Numbered from the stretch's first letter, positions 38,048-46,412 are shown. The stretch: DNA of 64,000 nt from Shewanella waksmanii ATCC BAA-643 (GCF_000518805.1 NZ_JAEH01000016.1:37592-101591); one strand, 5' to 3'. The notes: generated by a model from the letters alone, not told the origin. A program made the numbers and translations.

Positions 38048-38869
38048 TTAGATAATGGGATCAAACTCATCAATTGCATGTTGACGCTTCTTCGCCGCGG
38101 CCAACTCAGCATCGCTAAATTCATCCACCTCAAGCTCAGGCAGTTTCTCTGTACAAACGCTACCACCTAAGGTTTGCACAGCTTGACATACCTCTTGCAC
38201 CTTAGAATCCATCAGGTGCATATGGTCAAGCATTTGCCCTATCGCATTGGCAACCGGGTCGGGGTTATCTGGCGAAACCGCATAGGCATCAAAGCCATAC
38301 TTTTTTGCCATTTCAGTGCGACGCTTAGTGTGCTCTTTAGACTCTTCTGTCGGCTTAGCAACCACACGAGCAGGAATACCCACGACTGTTGTATCTTTTG
38401 GTACTTCTTTTACCACTACAGAATTGGACCCGACTCTGGCGCCATCATGCATGGTGATTGGCCCCAAGATTTGTGCCCCAGCACCAATAACAACGTTATT
38501 GCCTAAAGTCGGATGACGCTTGCCTGCTTGCCAGGTTGTGCCACCTAAGGTGACACCGTGATACAAAGTACAATCGTTACCTATCTCTGCAGTTTCACCA
38601 ATCACTACACCCATACCATGGTCAATGAAAAAGCGATCACCAATGGTAGCACCAGGATGAATTTCAACGCCGGTTAACCATCGAGAAAAAGTAGACAAAA
38701 TTCGAGCCGATAAACAGCACTTACGTCGCCATAGTTTGTTGCTTATGCGATGGATCCAAATGGCCTGCATGCCTGGATAATTTAACAGGATCTCTATGGT
38801 GCCATTTGCCGCTGGGTCACGGTGATAAATGGAACTAATATCGTCCTTTAATCTCGCTATCACGCCCAT
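38048..38869 (-). CDS. cysE: Serine O-acetyltransferase
   Basis: A 273-residue enzyme that acetylates serine in the first step of cysteine synthesis, normally inhibited by cysteine. The left-handed beta-helix hexapeptide repeats run through the middle (GATIGDRFFIDHGMGVVIGE, then GAGAQILGPITMHDGA). The N-terminal helical part and long C-terminal tail match Shewanella/Vibrio CysE. It lies immediately upstream of iscR in the same direction but is separated by about 220 bp containing the isc promoter. I see no strong terminator in that gap. Confidence 0.95.
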   Translation of the reverse strand: MGVIARLKDDISSIYHRDPAANGTIEILLNYPGMQAIWIHRISNKLWRRKCCLSARILSTFSRWLTGVEIHPGATIGDRFFIDHGMGVVIGETAEIGNDCTLYHGVTLGGTTWQAGKRHPTLGNNVVIGAGAQILGPITMHDGARVGSNSVVVKEVPKDTTVVGIPARVVAKPTEESKEHTKRRTEMAKKYGFDAYAVSPDNPDPVANAIGQMLDHMHLMDSKVQEVCQAVQTLGGSVCTEKLPELEVDEFSDAELAAAKKRQHAIDEFDPII

Positions 38870-38896
38870 ACTTCTACTCGTCCTTTTTAGATAATA

Positions 38897-39643
38897 CTAT
38901 GACTTGTCTTGCTCATTTTGCTTGTCAGCAATGGCCACTTTCTTGTCCACTGAGGTTAAGATGCCACGTAAGATGTTCATCTCGGCGCTCTCAATACGTG
39001 CACGGCTAAATAAACGTCGTAACTTAGTCATCACCTGGCCTGGGTGCTGTTTAACAATGAAGCCGGTAGACAACAAGGTACGCTCTAAATGACCAAAGAA
39101 GTTCTCCTGCTCTTTCGCAAGCGGGTATTCGGTAGTTTCCACCGTTTCAGGTGTCAGATTGAGATGTGCAACGCGCGCTTCGTAACAAATAATTTGCACA
39201 GCTTGAGCTAAATTCAACGAGGTGTACTCAGGGTTCGCTGGAATCGCCACATGGTAGTTGCACTTTTGCAACTCTTCGTTGGTCAGGCCGTTATTTTCTC
39301 GACCAAACACAATAGCTACCGGACCTTCTAATGCCGCACCCACCAATTTCTCGCCTGCTTGGCGTGGGTCCAACATTGGCCAGTCTAAAGTTCGGCTACG
39401 TGCACTGGTTGCGATAACTAAACTACAATCTGCAATCGCATCGGTTAAACTATCTACAGTCACTGCGTGTTTCAAAATATCCGACGCGCCTGCTGCTAAT
39501 GCAACAGAGTGCCCATCAGGCTCCACTTTGGGTTCTGCCAAATACAGAGTGGATAGCCCCATGGTTTTCATTGCACGGGCTGTTGAACCGATATTACCAG
39601 GGTGAGATGTACCTACAAGAACGACACGAATATTGCTGAGCAT
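38897..39643 (-). CDS. trmJ: tRNA (cytidine/uridine-32-2'-O)-methyltransferase TrmJ
   Basis: A 248-residue SPOUT-family enzyme methylating ribose at position 32 of tRNAs. Knot motifs are visible: [20 protein letters not shown] at the N-terminus, [15 protein letters not shown], and [19 protein letters not shown]. It is followed 27 bp later by cysE in the same direction, and diverges from suhB, as is common in gammaproteobacteria. Confidence 0.96.
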   Translation of the reverse strand: MLSNIRVVLVGTSHPGNIGSTARAMKTMGLSTLYLAEPKVEPDGHSVALAAGASDILKHAVTVDSLTDAIADCSLVIATSARSRTLDWPMLDPRQAGEKLVGAALEGPVAIVFGRENNGLTNEELQKCNYHVAIPANPEYTSLNLAQAVQIICYEARVAHLNLTPETVETTEYPLAKEQENFFGHLERTLLSTGFIVKQHPGQVMTKLRRLFSRARIESAEMNILRGILTSVDKKVAIADKQNEQDKS

Positions 39644-39723
39644 GAAATGACTTTTTTAATCTATAAAACAGAATCTGCGATGGTATCACAGGGTTGCAAA
39701 ATCGTTTATAGAAAAATCAATAT

Positions 39724-39751
39724 TTGATATAACCAATAAAACAGGTATAAT
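39724..39751 (+). promoter_or_regulatory. suhB promoter
   Basis: TTGATA (39724-39729) and a perfect TATAAT (39746-39751) are 16 bp apart, about 48 bp upstream of the suhB start. Confidence 0.72.
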
Positions 39752-39798
39752 GCGCGCCGATTATTTATATCTGTTCTTTAACATCCAGGGGATTAGTA

Positions 39799-40602
39799 AT
39801 GCATCCGATGCAGACTATTGCTGTGCGTGCCGCTCGCGCCGCCGGCCAAACGATTATCCGTGCTTTTACCGAATTAGATCGTGTAGAAGTTAGCGCCAAA
39901 GGTATCAACGATTTTGTTACCAACGTAGATAAAGAAGCTGAAGCTGCTATTACATACCAGATCCGTAAATCATACCCTGACCACACGATTGTGGGCGAAG
40001 AAGGTGGTGAGAACAAAGGCGAAAATAAAGATTTCGTTTGGATTGTCGATCCCTTGGATGGCACTAACAACTTTGTTAGAGGCATCCCACACTTTGCGGT
40101 TTCTATCGCAGTTCAACATAAAGGCAAAACCGAAGTTGCAGTCGTATACGATCCTATTCGTGACGAGCTATTCACTGCTGTGCGCGGTAAAGGCGCAAAA
40201 CTAAACGATTTCCGCGTACGTGTTAGCAGTGCTAAAGACCTTAACGACACCATTCTAGCTACAGGTTTCCCATTTAAAGCTAAGCAACATAGCGAAACCT
40301 ACATGAAGCTATTAGCGGATACCTTCAGCCGCTGTGCCGATCTACGTCGTGCTGGCTCTGCTGCGTTAGACCTTGCATACGTTGCAGCCGGTCGTATGGA
40401 TGGCTTTTTTGAAATTGGTCTTAAGCCTTGGGACATCGCTGCTGGCGAACTTATCGTTCGTGAAGCCGGCGGTACAGTAACCGACTTTACTGGTAACCAC
40501 GGTTACTTCAACTCAGGCAACATTATCGCTGGCGCCCCTAAAGCGACCGTTGCTTTGGTTAAGAACTTCAGACCCCTACTGAGTGATGGTCTCAAGCGAT
40601 AA
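39799..40602 (+). CDS. suhB: Inositol-1-monophosphatase family protein SuhB
   Basis: A 267-residue metal-dependent phosphatase. In E. coli SuhB also binds the Nus antitermination complex for rRNA transcription. Metal-binding motifs are GEEGGEN, VDPLDGTNNFV and GLKPWDIAAGELIVREAGG. GGGG precedes the ATG. It has its own promoter and a strong terminator (40621-40646), so it is monocistronic. Confidence 0.97.
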   Translation: MHPMQTIAVRAARAAGQTIIRAFTELDRVEVSAKGINDFVTNVDKEAEAAITYQIRKSYPDHTIVGEEGGENKGENKDFVWIVDPLDGTNNFVRGIPHFAVSIAVQHKGKTEVAVVYDPIRDELFTAVRGKGAKLNDFRVRVSSAKDLNDTILATGFPFKAKQHSETYMKLLADTFSRCADLRRAGSAALDLAYVAAGRMDGFFEIGLKPWDIAAGELIVREAGGTVTDFTGNHGYFNSGNIIAGAPKATVALVKNFRPLLSDGLKR

Positions 40603-40620
40603 GCTTATCCCCCGAATGTT

Positions 40621-40646
40621 AAAACCGCCCAAAGGGCGGTTTTTTT
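40621..40646 (+). terminator. Terminator of suhB
   Basis: The stem CCGCCC / GGGCGG with an AAA loop is followed by eight T. Confidence 0.93.
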
Positions 40647-40694
40647 TCGCCAAAATAAAATAGCGGTTACACAACACCCATGTAATGTAATGTC

Positions 40695-40711
40695 AGGTCA
40701 ATAATTGACCT
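40695..40711. promoter_or_regulatory. Perfect 17-bp palindrome upstream of psiE
   Basis: AGGTCAAT and ATTGACCT flank a central A, 158 bp upstream of the psiE start and 49 bp after the suhB terminator. It looks like the operator of a dimeric regulator; I do not recognise which. Confidence 0.5.
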
Positions 40712-40786
40712 ACAATTACCCTATTGTGCTGATCAGCCTAAACTGATAGGGGCGCAACTAAGCAAATAGGTATCACTGTATTGTTC

Positions 40787-40802
40787 TGTGATAAGCATCA
40801 CG
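40787..40802. promoter_or_regulatory. CRP-like site upstream of psiE
   Basis: TGTGA-N6-TCACG matches the CRP consensus TGTGA-N6-TCACA at 9 of 10 fixed positions, centred about 75 bp upstream of the psiE start codon. E. coli psiE is known to be controlled by cAMP-CRP and PhoB. Confidence 0.6.
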
Positions 40803-40868
40803 ATCAATTATTTAGCGCCGCACCAAAATGTTGTTACCATCAATAAAAATAACAATTTGGAGATCTGA

Positions 40869-41267
40869 ATGGGACCCCTCTATAGCAAGTACGGCTCCAA
40901 AAGCCTTAAAGCCGTTGAGCACTTTGTACTGATTATTATTGCTTTGGCGACAATCATCGCCATTGGCCAAGAAATCGCACACATCGTAAATGTCGGTGCA
41001 GTAGCTTTAGCCGATCTATTGTTGTTATTTATCTATCTTGAAGTACTGGCCATGGTGGCCAACTACGCCGAATCTGGCAAATTGCCGGTACGGATGCCAC
41101 TCTACATTGCCATTGTTGCACTCGCGCGGTATCTAATTCTCGATATGAAAGGCATGGATGACTGGCGAATTGTGGCCATTTCAGTATCAACCTTAATACT
41201 TGCAGCCACTGTGATTGTTATACGCTGGGGCCAACTCAAACTTCCCTATCCGCGCAAAGAAGATTAA
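40869..41267 (+). CDS. psiE: PsiE family membrane protein
   Basis: A 132-residue inner-membrane protein with four hydrophobic helices, matching PsiE (phosphate-starvation-inducible E) in length and pattern: LKAVEHFVLIIIAL, LLLLFIYLEVLAMV and the late ARYLILDMKGMDD. GGAG lies 7 bp before the ATG. The function is unknown beyond induction on phosphate limitation in E. coli. A CRP-like site is present upstream; I did not find a convincing PhoB box. A stem-loop follows the gene. Confidence 0.92.
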   Translation: MGPLYSKYGSKSLKAVEHFVLIIIALATIIAIGQEIAHIVNVGAVALADLLLLFIYLEVLAMVANYAESGKLPVRMPLYIAIVALARYLILDMKGMDDWRIVAISVSTLILAATVIVIRWGQLKLPYPRKED

Positions 41268-41286
41268 CTCAAACCCACTGCTCCTA

Positions 41287-41309
41287 GATGGCTGCACTAA
41301 GCAGCCATC
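41287..41309 (+). terminator. Hairpin after psiE, terminator-like without a U-run
   Basis: A perfect 9-bp stem GATGGCTGC / GCAGCCATC with a 5-base loop lies 20 bp after psiE. No T-run follows, so it may act as an RNA-stabilising end or a weak terminator. Confidence 0.45.
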
Positions 41310-41409
41310 ACTCGCTAAACTGTCCACTCATTACATTACGCATTTTTTGTGCTAGGTTTACTCTATAAACGATTGAAAATTAACCACCCTATGCAAAAGG
41401 ATGAGTCCA

Positions 41410-41712
41410 ATGGTTGATAGCCCCAATGAACATGAAGAGCGTCGCCAATCACTGCGTGTCGATATGGAAGCTGAGCGAATTATCCTCAATTGGGATGACA
41501 ACGATGGCAATAACCATACTGATGAAGCCATCTGCATCGATTTAGCCAGACGCGGCGCCCTAATTGAATACAAACAAGAATTTGCTCTTGGCGCATTATT
41601 AGTTGTCACTTTCAACGCTGGCAGCGATAAACAAAACAGCATCAAGGGACAAGTCTGCCGTTGTATTAAGTGCAACGATCTCGGCTATCATATTGCCATT
41701 CAACTGATTTAA
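41410..41712 (+). CDS. PilZ domain protein
   Basis: A 100-residue single-domain PilZ protein, a family whose members bind cyclic di-GMP. The RxxxR motif is present (RRQSLR near the N-terminus). The second motif, usually (D/N)xSxxG, reads DLARRG, with Ala in place of Ser, so nucleotide binding may be altered. AGGA at 41398 is well spaced (8 bp) for the ATG at 41410 and too close for the one at 41401. It precedes the ParA-like gene by 102 bp in the same direction. Confidence 0.82.
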   Translation: MVDSPNEHEERRQSLRVDMEAERIILNWDDNDGNNHTDEAICIDLARRGALIEYKQEFALGALLVVTFNAGSDKQNSIKGQVCRCIKCNDLGYHIAIQLI

Positions 41713-41745
41713 TTTAATTTATAGCTCCATAATTCGGCAGGCTCG

Positions 41746-41792
41746 ACAGCGCTGTTCTATACTTTTTATGGCATCCAAGATGCGATGCCATA
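41746..41792 (+). promoter_or_regulatory. Two dyads at the parA-like promoter
   Basis: A perfect 10-bp palindrome ACAGCGCTGT (41746-41755) lies directly before a TATACT -10-like box (41758-41763). A second dyad, TATGGCATC / GATGCCATA with an 8-base spacer (41767-41792), ends 22 bp before the start codon. They are candidates for autoregulation by the ParA-like protein and its partner. Confidence 0.5.
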
Positions 41793-41814
41793 TTAAGCAA
41801 TGGGAGAAAGCGTA

Positions 41815-42483
41815 ATGATACTGTTGGTGGGTGGAGAAAAAGGCGGTGCGGGCAAAAGCTGTATGGCGCAGAATATCGCTGTCCATATTACGCAGAAATT
41901 TCAAGCTAACGTACTTATGGTCGACTGCGATCCCCAACGCACGACCTCAGATTGGATTCAGGCAAGAAATGAAGACCCTTCACTCCCGGCTATCAACTGT
42001 ATTCAACTCTACGGTAAAATACGTAACGATTTATTAGGCTTAGATCAGCGTTTTGACTATGTTATCGTTGACTGCGGTGGTCAAGATAATTTGGCAATGC
42101 GTGCCGCCATGTCAGTCGCCACTTATGTTGTGTTACCGCTACGTCCAAAACGGCGCGATTTAAAAACTTTGCCACATATGGAAGATATGTTGAGCACCTG
42201 TAAGATGGTCAACCCCAAAATGGTCGCCGCTGTCGTTATGACCCAATGCCCTTCTCTTCCTAGCCAGTTCAAACGAATTTTAGAAGCCAAAGAAGTCGTG
42301 CAATCATTTGGCTTACGCGTATTGGATGCCGTTACTTTTAATCGAAATATCTATGATGACAGTGAAGAGCAAGGCTCCTCGGTTATTGAGATAGAGCCTG
42401 AAGGTAAAGCCGCGTTAGAAATTCATGCGATAGCAGATGAACTATTCGCTATACCACCAGAAAATTCCTATGAGCTTAACTGA
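41815..42483 (+). CDS. Orphan ParA-family ATPase
   Basis: A 222-residue deviant-Walker ATPase. The P-loop is GGEKGGAGKSCMAQN with the signature Lys, then DCDPQRTTSDW (Walker A') and VIVDCGGQDN (Walker B). It lacks an N-terminal DNA-binding domain, so it belongs with the small ParF-type ATPases that work with short ribbon-helix-helix partners. GGGAG is about 8 bp before the chosen ATG at 41815; an upstream in-frame start lies at 41800. It overlaps the next gene by 14 bp. It is not the chromosomal parAB or MinD set, so it may position another cargo. Role unknown. Confidence 0.88.
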   Translation: MILLVGGEKGGAGKSCMAQNIAVHITQKFQANVLMVDCDPQRTTSDWIQARNEDPSLPAINCIQLYGKIRNDLLGLDQRFDYVIVDCGGQDNLAMRAAMSVATYVVLPLRPKRRDLKTLPHMEDMLSTCKMVNPKMVAAVVMTQCPSLPSQFKRILEAKEVVQSFGLRVLDAVTFNRNIYDDSEEQGSSVIEIEPEGKAALEIHAIADELFAIPPENSYELN

Positions 42484-42817
42484 TCTTAAGAAGCGTAAAA
42501 ATAAAACACCGCGCGCGAAAATGTCGGTGGAAGAGTTTATTGAAGATGCCAATAACTACGCTTTTGGCCAACCCAGCACTATGGGGTTAACCAAGAAAAA
42601 AACCAAAACTGCAAGTTCGGTTAACTCCAAAAAGCGCACCAGCAAAATATACCGCCATGCGACTTTCACCCTGACTGAAACAAGCATCACCCAGCTCAAT
42701 GCCTTAGCCAGTCATACCACACTAGCCAAATCAAAACTGATCAGAATTATGATTGCAGAATTTAGTCAAAAGTCTGCTAAAGAGCTTGAAGCTATTATGC
42801 AGCAAAGTGAAGAGTAG
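42470..42817 (+). CDS. Small basic partner of the ParA-like ATPase
   Basis: A 115-residue protein with a Lys/Arg-rich, likely disordered N-terminal half (LKKRKNKTPRAK, TKKKTKT, SKKRTSK) and a C-terminal part with one strand (HATFTLTETSITQLNALA) followed by two helices, which looks like a ribbon-helix-helix DNA-binding fold. It overlaps the ATPase gene by 14 bp, so the two are coupled. The layout (small ATPase plus basic RHH protein) is that of ParF/ParG partition pairs. The RHH assignment is from pattern only. Confidence 0.75.
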   Translation: MSLTDLKKRKNKTPRAKMSVEEFIEDANNYAFGQPSTMGLTKKKTKTASSVNSKKRTSKIYRHATFTLTETSITQLNALASHTTLAKSKLIRIMIAEFSQKSAKELEAIMQQSEE

Positions 42818-42860
42818 TCCCTTAAAGCGTCAATACAAATAAGGGACCATTCGAAACTAA

Positions 42861-43103
42861 TTAGTGATTACAAATACGGTTAGCGGCGGTTTCTATGCCT
42901 TCATTAGAAGCGATGAATTTACCTTTAGCATCCAAAAATGCAATTAACTGTTCAGCATCCATCTCACTGGCCGAGCATGTATGAAAACGTGCATCCTCGC
43001 CAAAATTTTTCGCCATTAAACTTTTTAGCTCAGTTTTAGTAACCGCTTTACCCAGCGATAACATGAGTTGCATCACTTGATGACCGTGAATTGAATCTGA
43101 CAT
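42861..43103 (-). CDS. yecH: YecH-family putative metal-binding protein
   Basis: An 80-residue protein that aligns with E. coli YecH: start MSDSIHGHQVMQLML, the central ARFHTCSASEMDAEQLIAFL, KGKF and the C-terminal ICNH. The conserved Cys and His residues suggest metal binding; the function is unknown. GGAG is 8 bp before the ATG at 43103; an in-frame start 21 bp upstream is not needed. It converges with the ParA partner gene. Confidence 0.9.
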   Translation of the reverse strand: MSDSIHGHQVMQLMLSLGKAVTKTELKSLMAKNFGEDARFHTCSASEMDAEQLIAFLDAKGKFIASNEGIETAANRICNH

Positions 43104-43249
43104 GATAAAAGCTCCAAATAACATTTAAATAATATGTATGTTATAACCGCAATCGGCTGAAGTTACTTTGATCTAGCTCGCACCCAGTACAAGTTATTTA
43201 CCGACTAAGTGAATAATCAAGTTAACCATATCCACAAATGACTCTATGG

Positions 43250-43786
43250 CTACTTCAATTGCTCAGGTACGATTTGGACACTTCCCAAGTCACCAGACAA
43301 CCACACTTCGCCATCACTGATGTTGTACTGTAAGGTCATGTTTCGGCTCACAAGCTCTGCCATCTCTTGTACTGCTTGCTCTGCAATGTTCCACACTTGC
43401 AAATTTTGATAGCGCTCAAAAGCCTGTTGATTTTGCTGCCACCAAATAGGTACCGCACGGCCGCCATAGGCATAAAGCTTCACTTGTTTTGCACGGCCAC
43501 AGGCTTTACGTAGCCATTTCTCATCACTTTGACCAAACTCGACCCAAAGCTCAATCTCGTCTGCCAACGATTTTTGCCATAACTCTGGCTCGTCATCGAC
43601 GCAAAGTCCTTTGCTAAATGCGATAGTGTCGCTGGCATTTAGCACAAATGCTAACAATCGAACCATCATCCGCGCGTCGGTTTCTGATGGGTGCTGCGCC
43701 AGTGTCAGCGCATGATCTTGATAGTAGCCGCGGTCCATGTCTGCGATTTGCAAATTGACTTTATAAACGGTTGCCTTAGGTGCCAT
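43250..43786 (-). CDS. yaeQ: YaeQ family protein
   Basis: A 178-residue cytoplasmic protein of the YaeQ family, with a PD-(D/E)XK nuclease-like fold. The start MAPKATVYKVNLQIADMDRG, DDEPELWQKSL and WVEFGQSDEKWLRKA blocks are characteristic. The E. coli protein was linked to suppression of RfaH-dependent transcription defects; its activity is unsettled. It is monocistronic. Confidence 0.93.
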   Translation of the reverse strand: MAPKATVYKVNLQIADMDRGYYQDHALTLAQHPSETDARMMVRLLAFVLNASDTIAFSKGLCVDDEPELWQKSLADEIELWVEFGQSDEKWLRKACGRAKQVKLYAYGGRAVPIWWQQNQQAFERYQNLQVWNIAEQAVQEMAELVSRNMTLQYNISDGEVWLSGDLGSVQIVPEQLK

Positions 43787-43865
43787 AGGTTTTTGTCTTT
43801 ATCTATATTTAGTGGGAAGTTAACTAGCTACGTGCAAGTATACCGCAGTTGCTGCAGACATAGGT

Positions 43866-44780
43866 TTAAGCAATATGGCCAACCTGGATCTGTTTGGCTT
43901 GCTGATACACGGTTTTCAAGTTAGTCAGTGTCGCATTTGGCGCCACAACCAATATCTTTTCGCCCGTATCAAGTAATGAGGTTAACTCATCTATGCTTTG
44001 ATACTTACATCGCTGCGCATCTCGGCGCAGTAATTCCAGTAATGATGGCTTGAGTGCTTGAGTGCTGTATATCGCATCAATTTTCTGTAGTACCGGTAAA
44101 ATAGCGATGGGCAACAGTTGTGCATCGGCTTGCTCATCAAGCAACAACAGCTCTCCAGCAGCATCCAATTCACTGAAGCATTGCTCATATAGTGCGCTAG
44201 TTTGTGTATCGAACTGCTCACCATTGACGGTGAAAAAGCGCTCCCAGAACAGTTTTCTTTGTTTAAATACCGGTAAACGAGACTGGACTTCAGCACGTTT
44301 ACTGGCGATAAAGTCAAACAGCGGCGCAATACTGGGTGATAGCAAGCTCTCAAGCTTAGCGCGTAGATCACGAGCGAACACCGGCGCCGCACCTGCGGTA
44401 CTGATAGCCACGATTAACCGGCCACGGTCAACAATGGATGGCGTGATAAAGCGGCAGAGCTCTGGCGAATCAACCACGTTTACCCACACGCCTTTACTGC
44501 TCGCAACCTCGGCATAGTGTTGATTAAGTTGCTCATCTGCCGTTGCCATGTATAACAGGCTAATGCCTTCAATATCCTGAGCTTCAACTGGACGTTGTTC
44601 TAGCACTATCCTGCCTTGCTTGGCATAGGCTAACACTTCATCACTGACCTCAGGAGCCACAACAGTAATAACCGCTTCAGTGCGGCATAACAAATCCAGC
44701 TTACGGCTGGCGACGTCACCCGCGCCGACAATAACGACTTTTAGCGACTGCGTATCAACAAACAACGGGAAATATTGCAT
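43866..44780 (-). CDS. Precorrin-2 dehydrogenase / sirohydrochlorin ferrochelatase (Met8-like)
   Basis: A 304-residue enzyme equal to the N-terminal part of CysG (Met8 type), which oxidises precorrin-2 and inserts iron to make siroheme for sulfite and nitrite reductases. The NAD-binding motif is VVIVGAGDVASRKLDLL, followed by VNVVDSPELCRFITPSIV and IAISTAGAAPVFARDLR. There is no uroporphyrinogen methyltransferase domain; that step must be encoded elsewhere. The C-terminal 100 residues beyond the Met8 core are not a domain I recognise. Confidence 0.9.
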   Translation of the reverse strand: MQYFPLFVDTQSLKVVIVGAGDVASRKLDLLCRTEAVITVVAPEVSDEVLAYAKQGRIVLEQRPVEAQDIEGISLLYMATADEQLNQHYAEVASSKGVWVNVVDSPELCRFITPSIVDRGRLIVAISTAGAAPVFARDLRAKLESLLSPSIAPLFDFIASKRAEVQSRLPVFKQRKLFWERFFTVNGEQFDTQTSALYEQCFSELDAAGELLLLDEQADAQLLPIAILPVLQKIDAIYSTQALKPSLLELLRRDAQRCKYQSIDELTSLLDTGEKILVVAPNATLTNLKTVYQQAKQIQVGHIA

Positions 44781-44939
44781 AACTACCTGAGATATAAAAA
44801 TGAGAAGTGCATCTTAGCGCTATTGTATGGCTAAGATGACGACAAGTCGATTGATGCTTTACATGCTAAAGCGAGACGTGAGTCAATGGCAGTTTTTTTG
44901 TGCAAGATCGTCACATCACTTATCGATGAGTGATCACTG

Positions 44940-45257
44940 CTAGTTATGACTTTCGCTACGCTCGCTGCTGCAATGCCAACATAGCTCAAAACTACCTTCG
45001 TTGGTTTCATGGCACTGTACACATTGCCATTTGGGACTGTCGGTATCTAAAGCCGCTAAACTCCTTTTAGCTTGTTCATATTGCTCTTCAGGCACCCAGA
45101 GCTCAACGTTTTGTAAATCCACTGGCAACTCACCAATTCCGCCCAATAAGGCTTCACCTTTGAGTTCTACCGATATGCCACTCGATTCCAAAAGGCCTTT
45201 CCAAGTATGGGCTTGTAACAAGTTACCACCTGCGACCATACGATTGCGTTGTTCCAT
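44940..45257 (-). CDS. DUF2007 domain protein with C-terminal zinc ribbon
   Basis: A 105-residue protein. The N-terminal part is a DUF2007 domain (HTWKGLLESSGISVELKGE, then GIGELPVDLQNVELWVPEEQ), a family proposed to act in signalling by resemblance to PII-like folds. The C-terminus has CVQC and CWHC pairs 12 residues apart, a RanBP-type zinc ribbon. AGGGG precedes the ATG at 45257. Role unknown; probably cytoplasmic. Confidence 0.82.
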   Translation of the reverse strand: MEQRNRMVAGGNLLQAHTWKGLLESSGISVELKGEALLGGIGELPVDLQNVELWVPEEQYEQAKRSLAALDTDSPKWQCVQCHETNEGSFELCWHCSSERSESHN

Positions 45258-45407
45258 CTATTATTCCCCTACTGCTCTTGCTCTTCTGGCAAATTATTAG
45301 GATGTTGCGACTAATTAAACCATTGGTGACTTAATAACCGACCAACATCCTACTGTTAAATCGAGGTTAATGTCGAGTTTATTCAGTAAAAGGCAATAAT
45401 TATCCAT

Positions 45408-45431
45408 AAAAAAAGCCACATAAATGTGGCT
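45408..45431 (-). terminator. Terminator of the yajC-secD-secF operon
   Basis: On the minus strand AGCCACA-TTTA-TGTGGCT is followed by seven T just after secF. Confidence 0.9.
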
Positions 45432-45451
45432 GTTTAAGTATCAAGCTAGCC

Positions 45452-46399
45452 TTATGGCATTAACGCGTCTTGATCAGCACCTTCTTTTTCAATCTCTACT
45501 GGCATCATATGCTCACGATTAATACCAAGTTTAATCGCTAAGAAACTTGCCACATAGATAGAAGAGAATGTACCGACAAAAATACCCATCAGTAGTGCAG
45601 TTGCAAAACCATGGATCATGGTGCCGCCCTTAAGGAACAAAGCAACCACAACCACCAGCGTGGTACCGGTTGTAATAATGGTACGGCTCATGGTTTGGGT
45701 GATTGAGGTATTAACAATCTCAACTGGCGTGCCTTTACGGATCTTAAGGAAGTTTTCACGAATACGATCAAACACCACAATGGTATCGTTAAGTGAGTAA
45801 CCGACAACCGTGAGCAAACCAGCTAACACCGTTAGGTCGAATTCAAGTTGCAAGATAGAAAACACACCTAAGGTGATAATCACATCGTGCCCAAGAGCCG
45901 CAACTGAACCGAGCGCTAAACGCCACTCAAAACGTAAAGAAACGTAAATAAGAATACAGATAAGTGCAACAAGTACGGCTAAGCCGCCCTGCTCAGCAAG
46001 CTCTTTACCTACCTGTGGACCGATAAACTCAACACGCTTTTGAATCGCGCTGTCATCAATCACCTGTACAGCCTGCATTACATGCGAAACTTGTACATCA
46101 CTTTTGACATCTTCTTTAACTGGTAGACGGATAAGTACGTCGCGAGTAGAACCAAAGTTCTGCACCACGGCACCGGCCGTCTCTTCCGAGGTCAGTTTTT
46201 CACGTAACCCGTTTAAATCAACTGGGTTAGTAAATTCTAACTCAACAACTGTACCACCAGTGAAATCCAAACCCCAGTTAATGCCTTTGGTCGCTAATGA
46301 CGTAATTGAACCAATCACGAGTATTAGCGACAAGATGCTAACCGGAACCGCATGCTTTAAGAAGTCGATGGTGCCTTTAATTGATAAAATCTGGAACAT
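45452..46399 (-). CDS. secF: Protein translocase subunit SecF
   Basis: A 315-residue inner-membrane protein with six helices that, with SecD, uses proton flow to pull exported proteins through SecYEG. Landmarks are GLDFTGGTVVELEF after the first helix, GPQVGKELAEQGGLA, the GYSLNDTIVVFDRIREN motif and TITTGTTLVVV-type stretch. AAGGAG lies 9 bp before the ATG at 46399. It follows secD by 13 bp. Confidence 0.97.
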   Translation of the reverse strand: MFQILSIKGTIDFLKHAVPVSILSLILVIGSITSLATKGINWGLDFTGGTVVELEFTNPVDLNGLREKLTSEETAGAVVQNFGSTRDVLIRLPVKEDVKSDVQVSHVMQAVQVIDDSAIQKRVEFIGPQVGKELAEQGGLAVLVALICILIYVSLRFEWRLALGSVAALGHDVIITLGVFSILQLEFDLTVLAGLLTVVGYSLNDTIVVFDRIRENFLKIRKGTPVEIVNTSITQTMSRTIITTGTTLVVVVALFLKGGTMIHGFATALLMGIFVGTFSSIYVASFLAIKLGINREHMMPVEIEKEGADQDALMP

Positions 46400-46412
46400 A
46401 GTCAACTTCTCC

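Noticed and set aside
37975..38166. 63-residue minus-strand frame near the cysE end
   Set aside because: It overlaps the conserved cysE C-terminus in another frame and has no start signals.
39765..40085. 106-residue minus-strand frame opposite suhB
   Set aside because: It lies across the suhB ribosome binding site and coding start; suhB has clear family motifs, promoter and terminator.
40740..40868. PhoB box upstream of psiE
   Set aside because: Two CTGT motifs are present but 10 bp apart instead of 11 and the flanking bases do not fit.
44831..45022. 63-residue minus-strand frame after the DUF2007 gene
   Set aside because: It overlaps the zinc-ribbon codons in another frame; the real gene has paired CxxC motifs.
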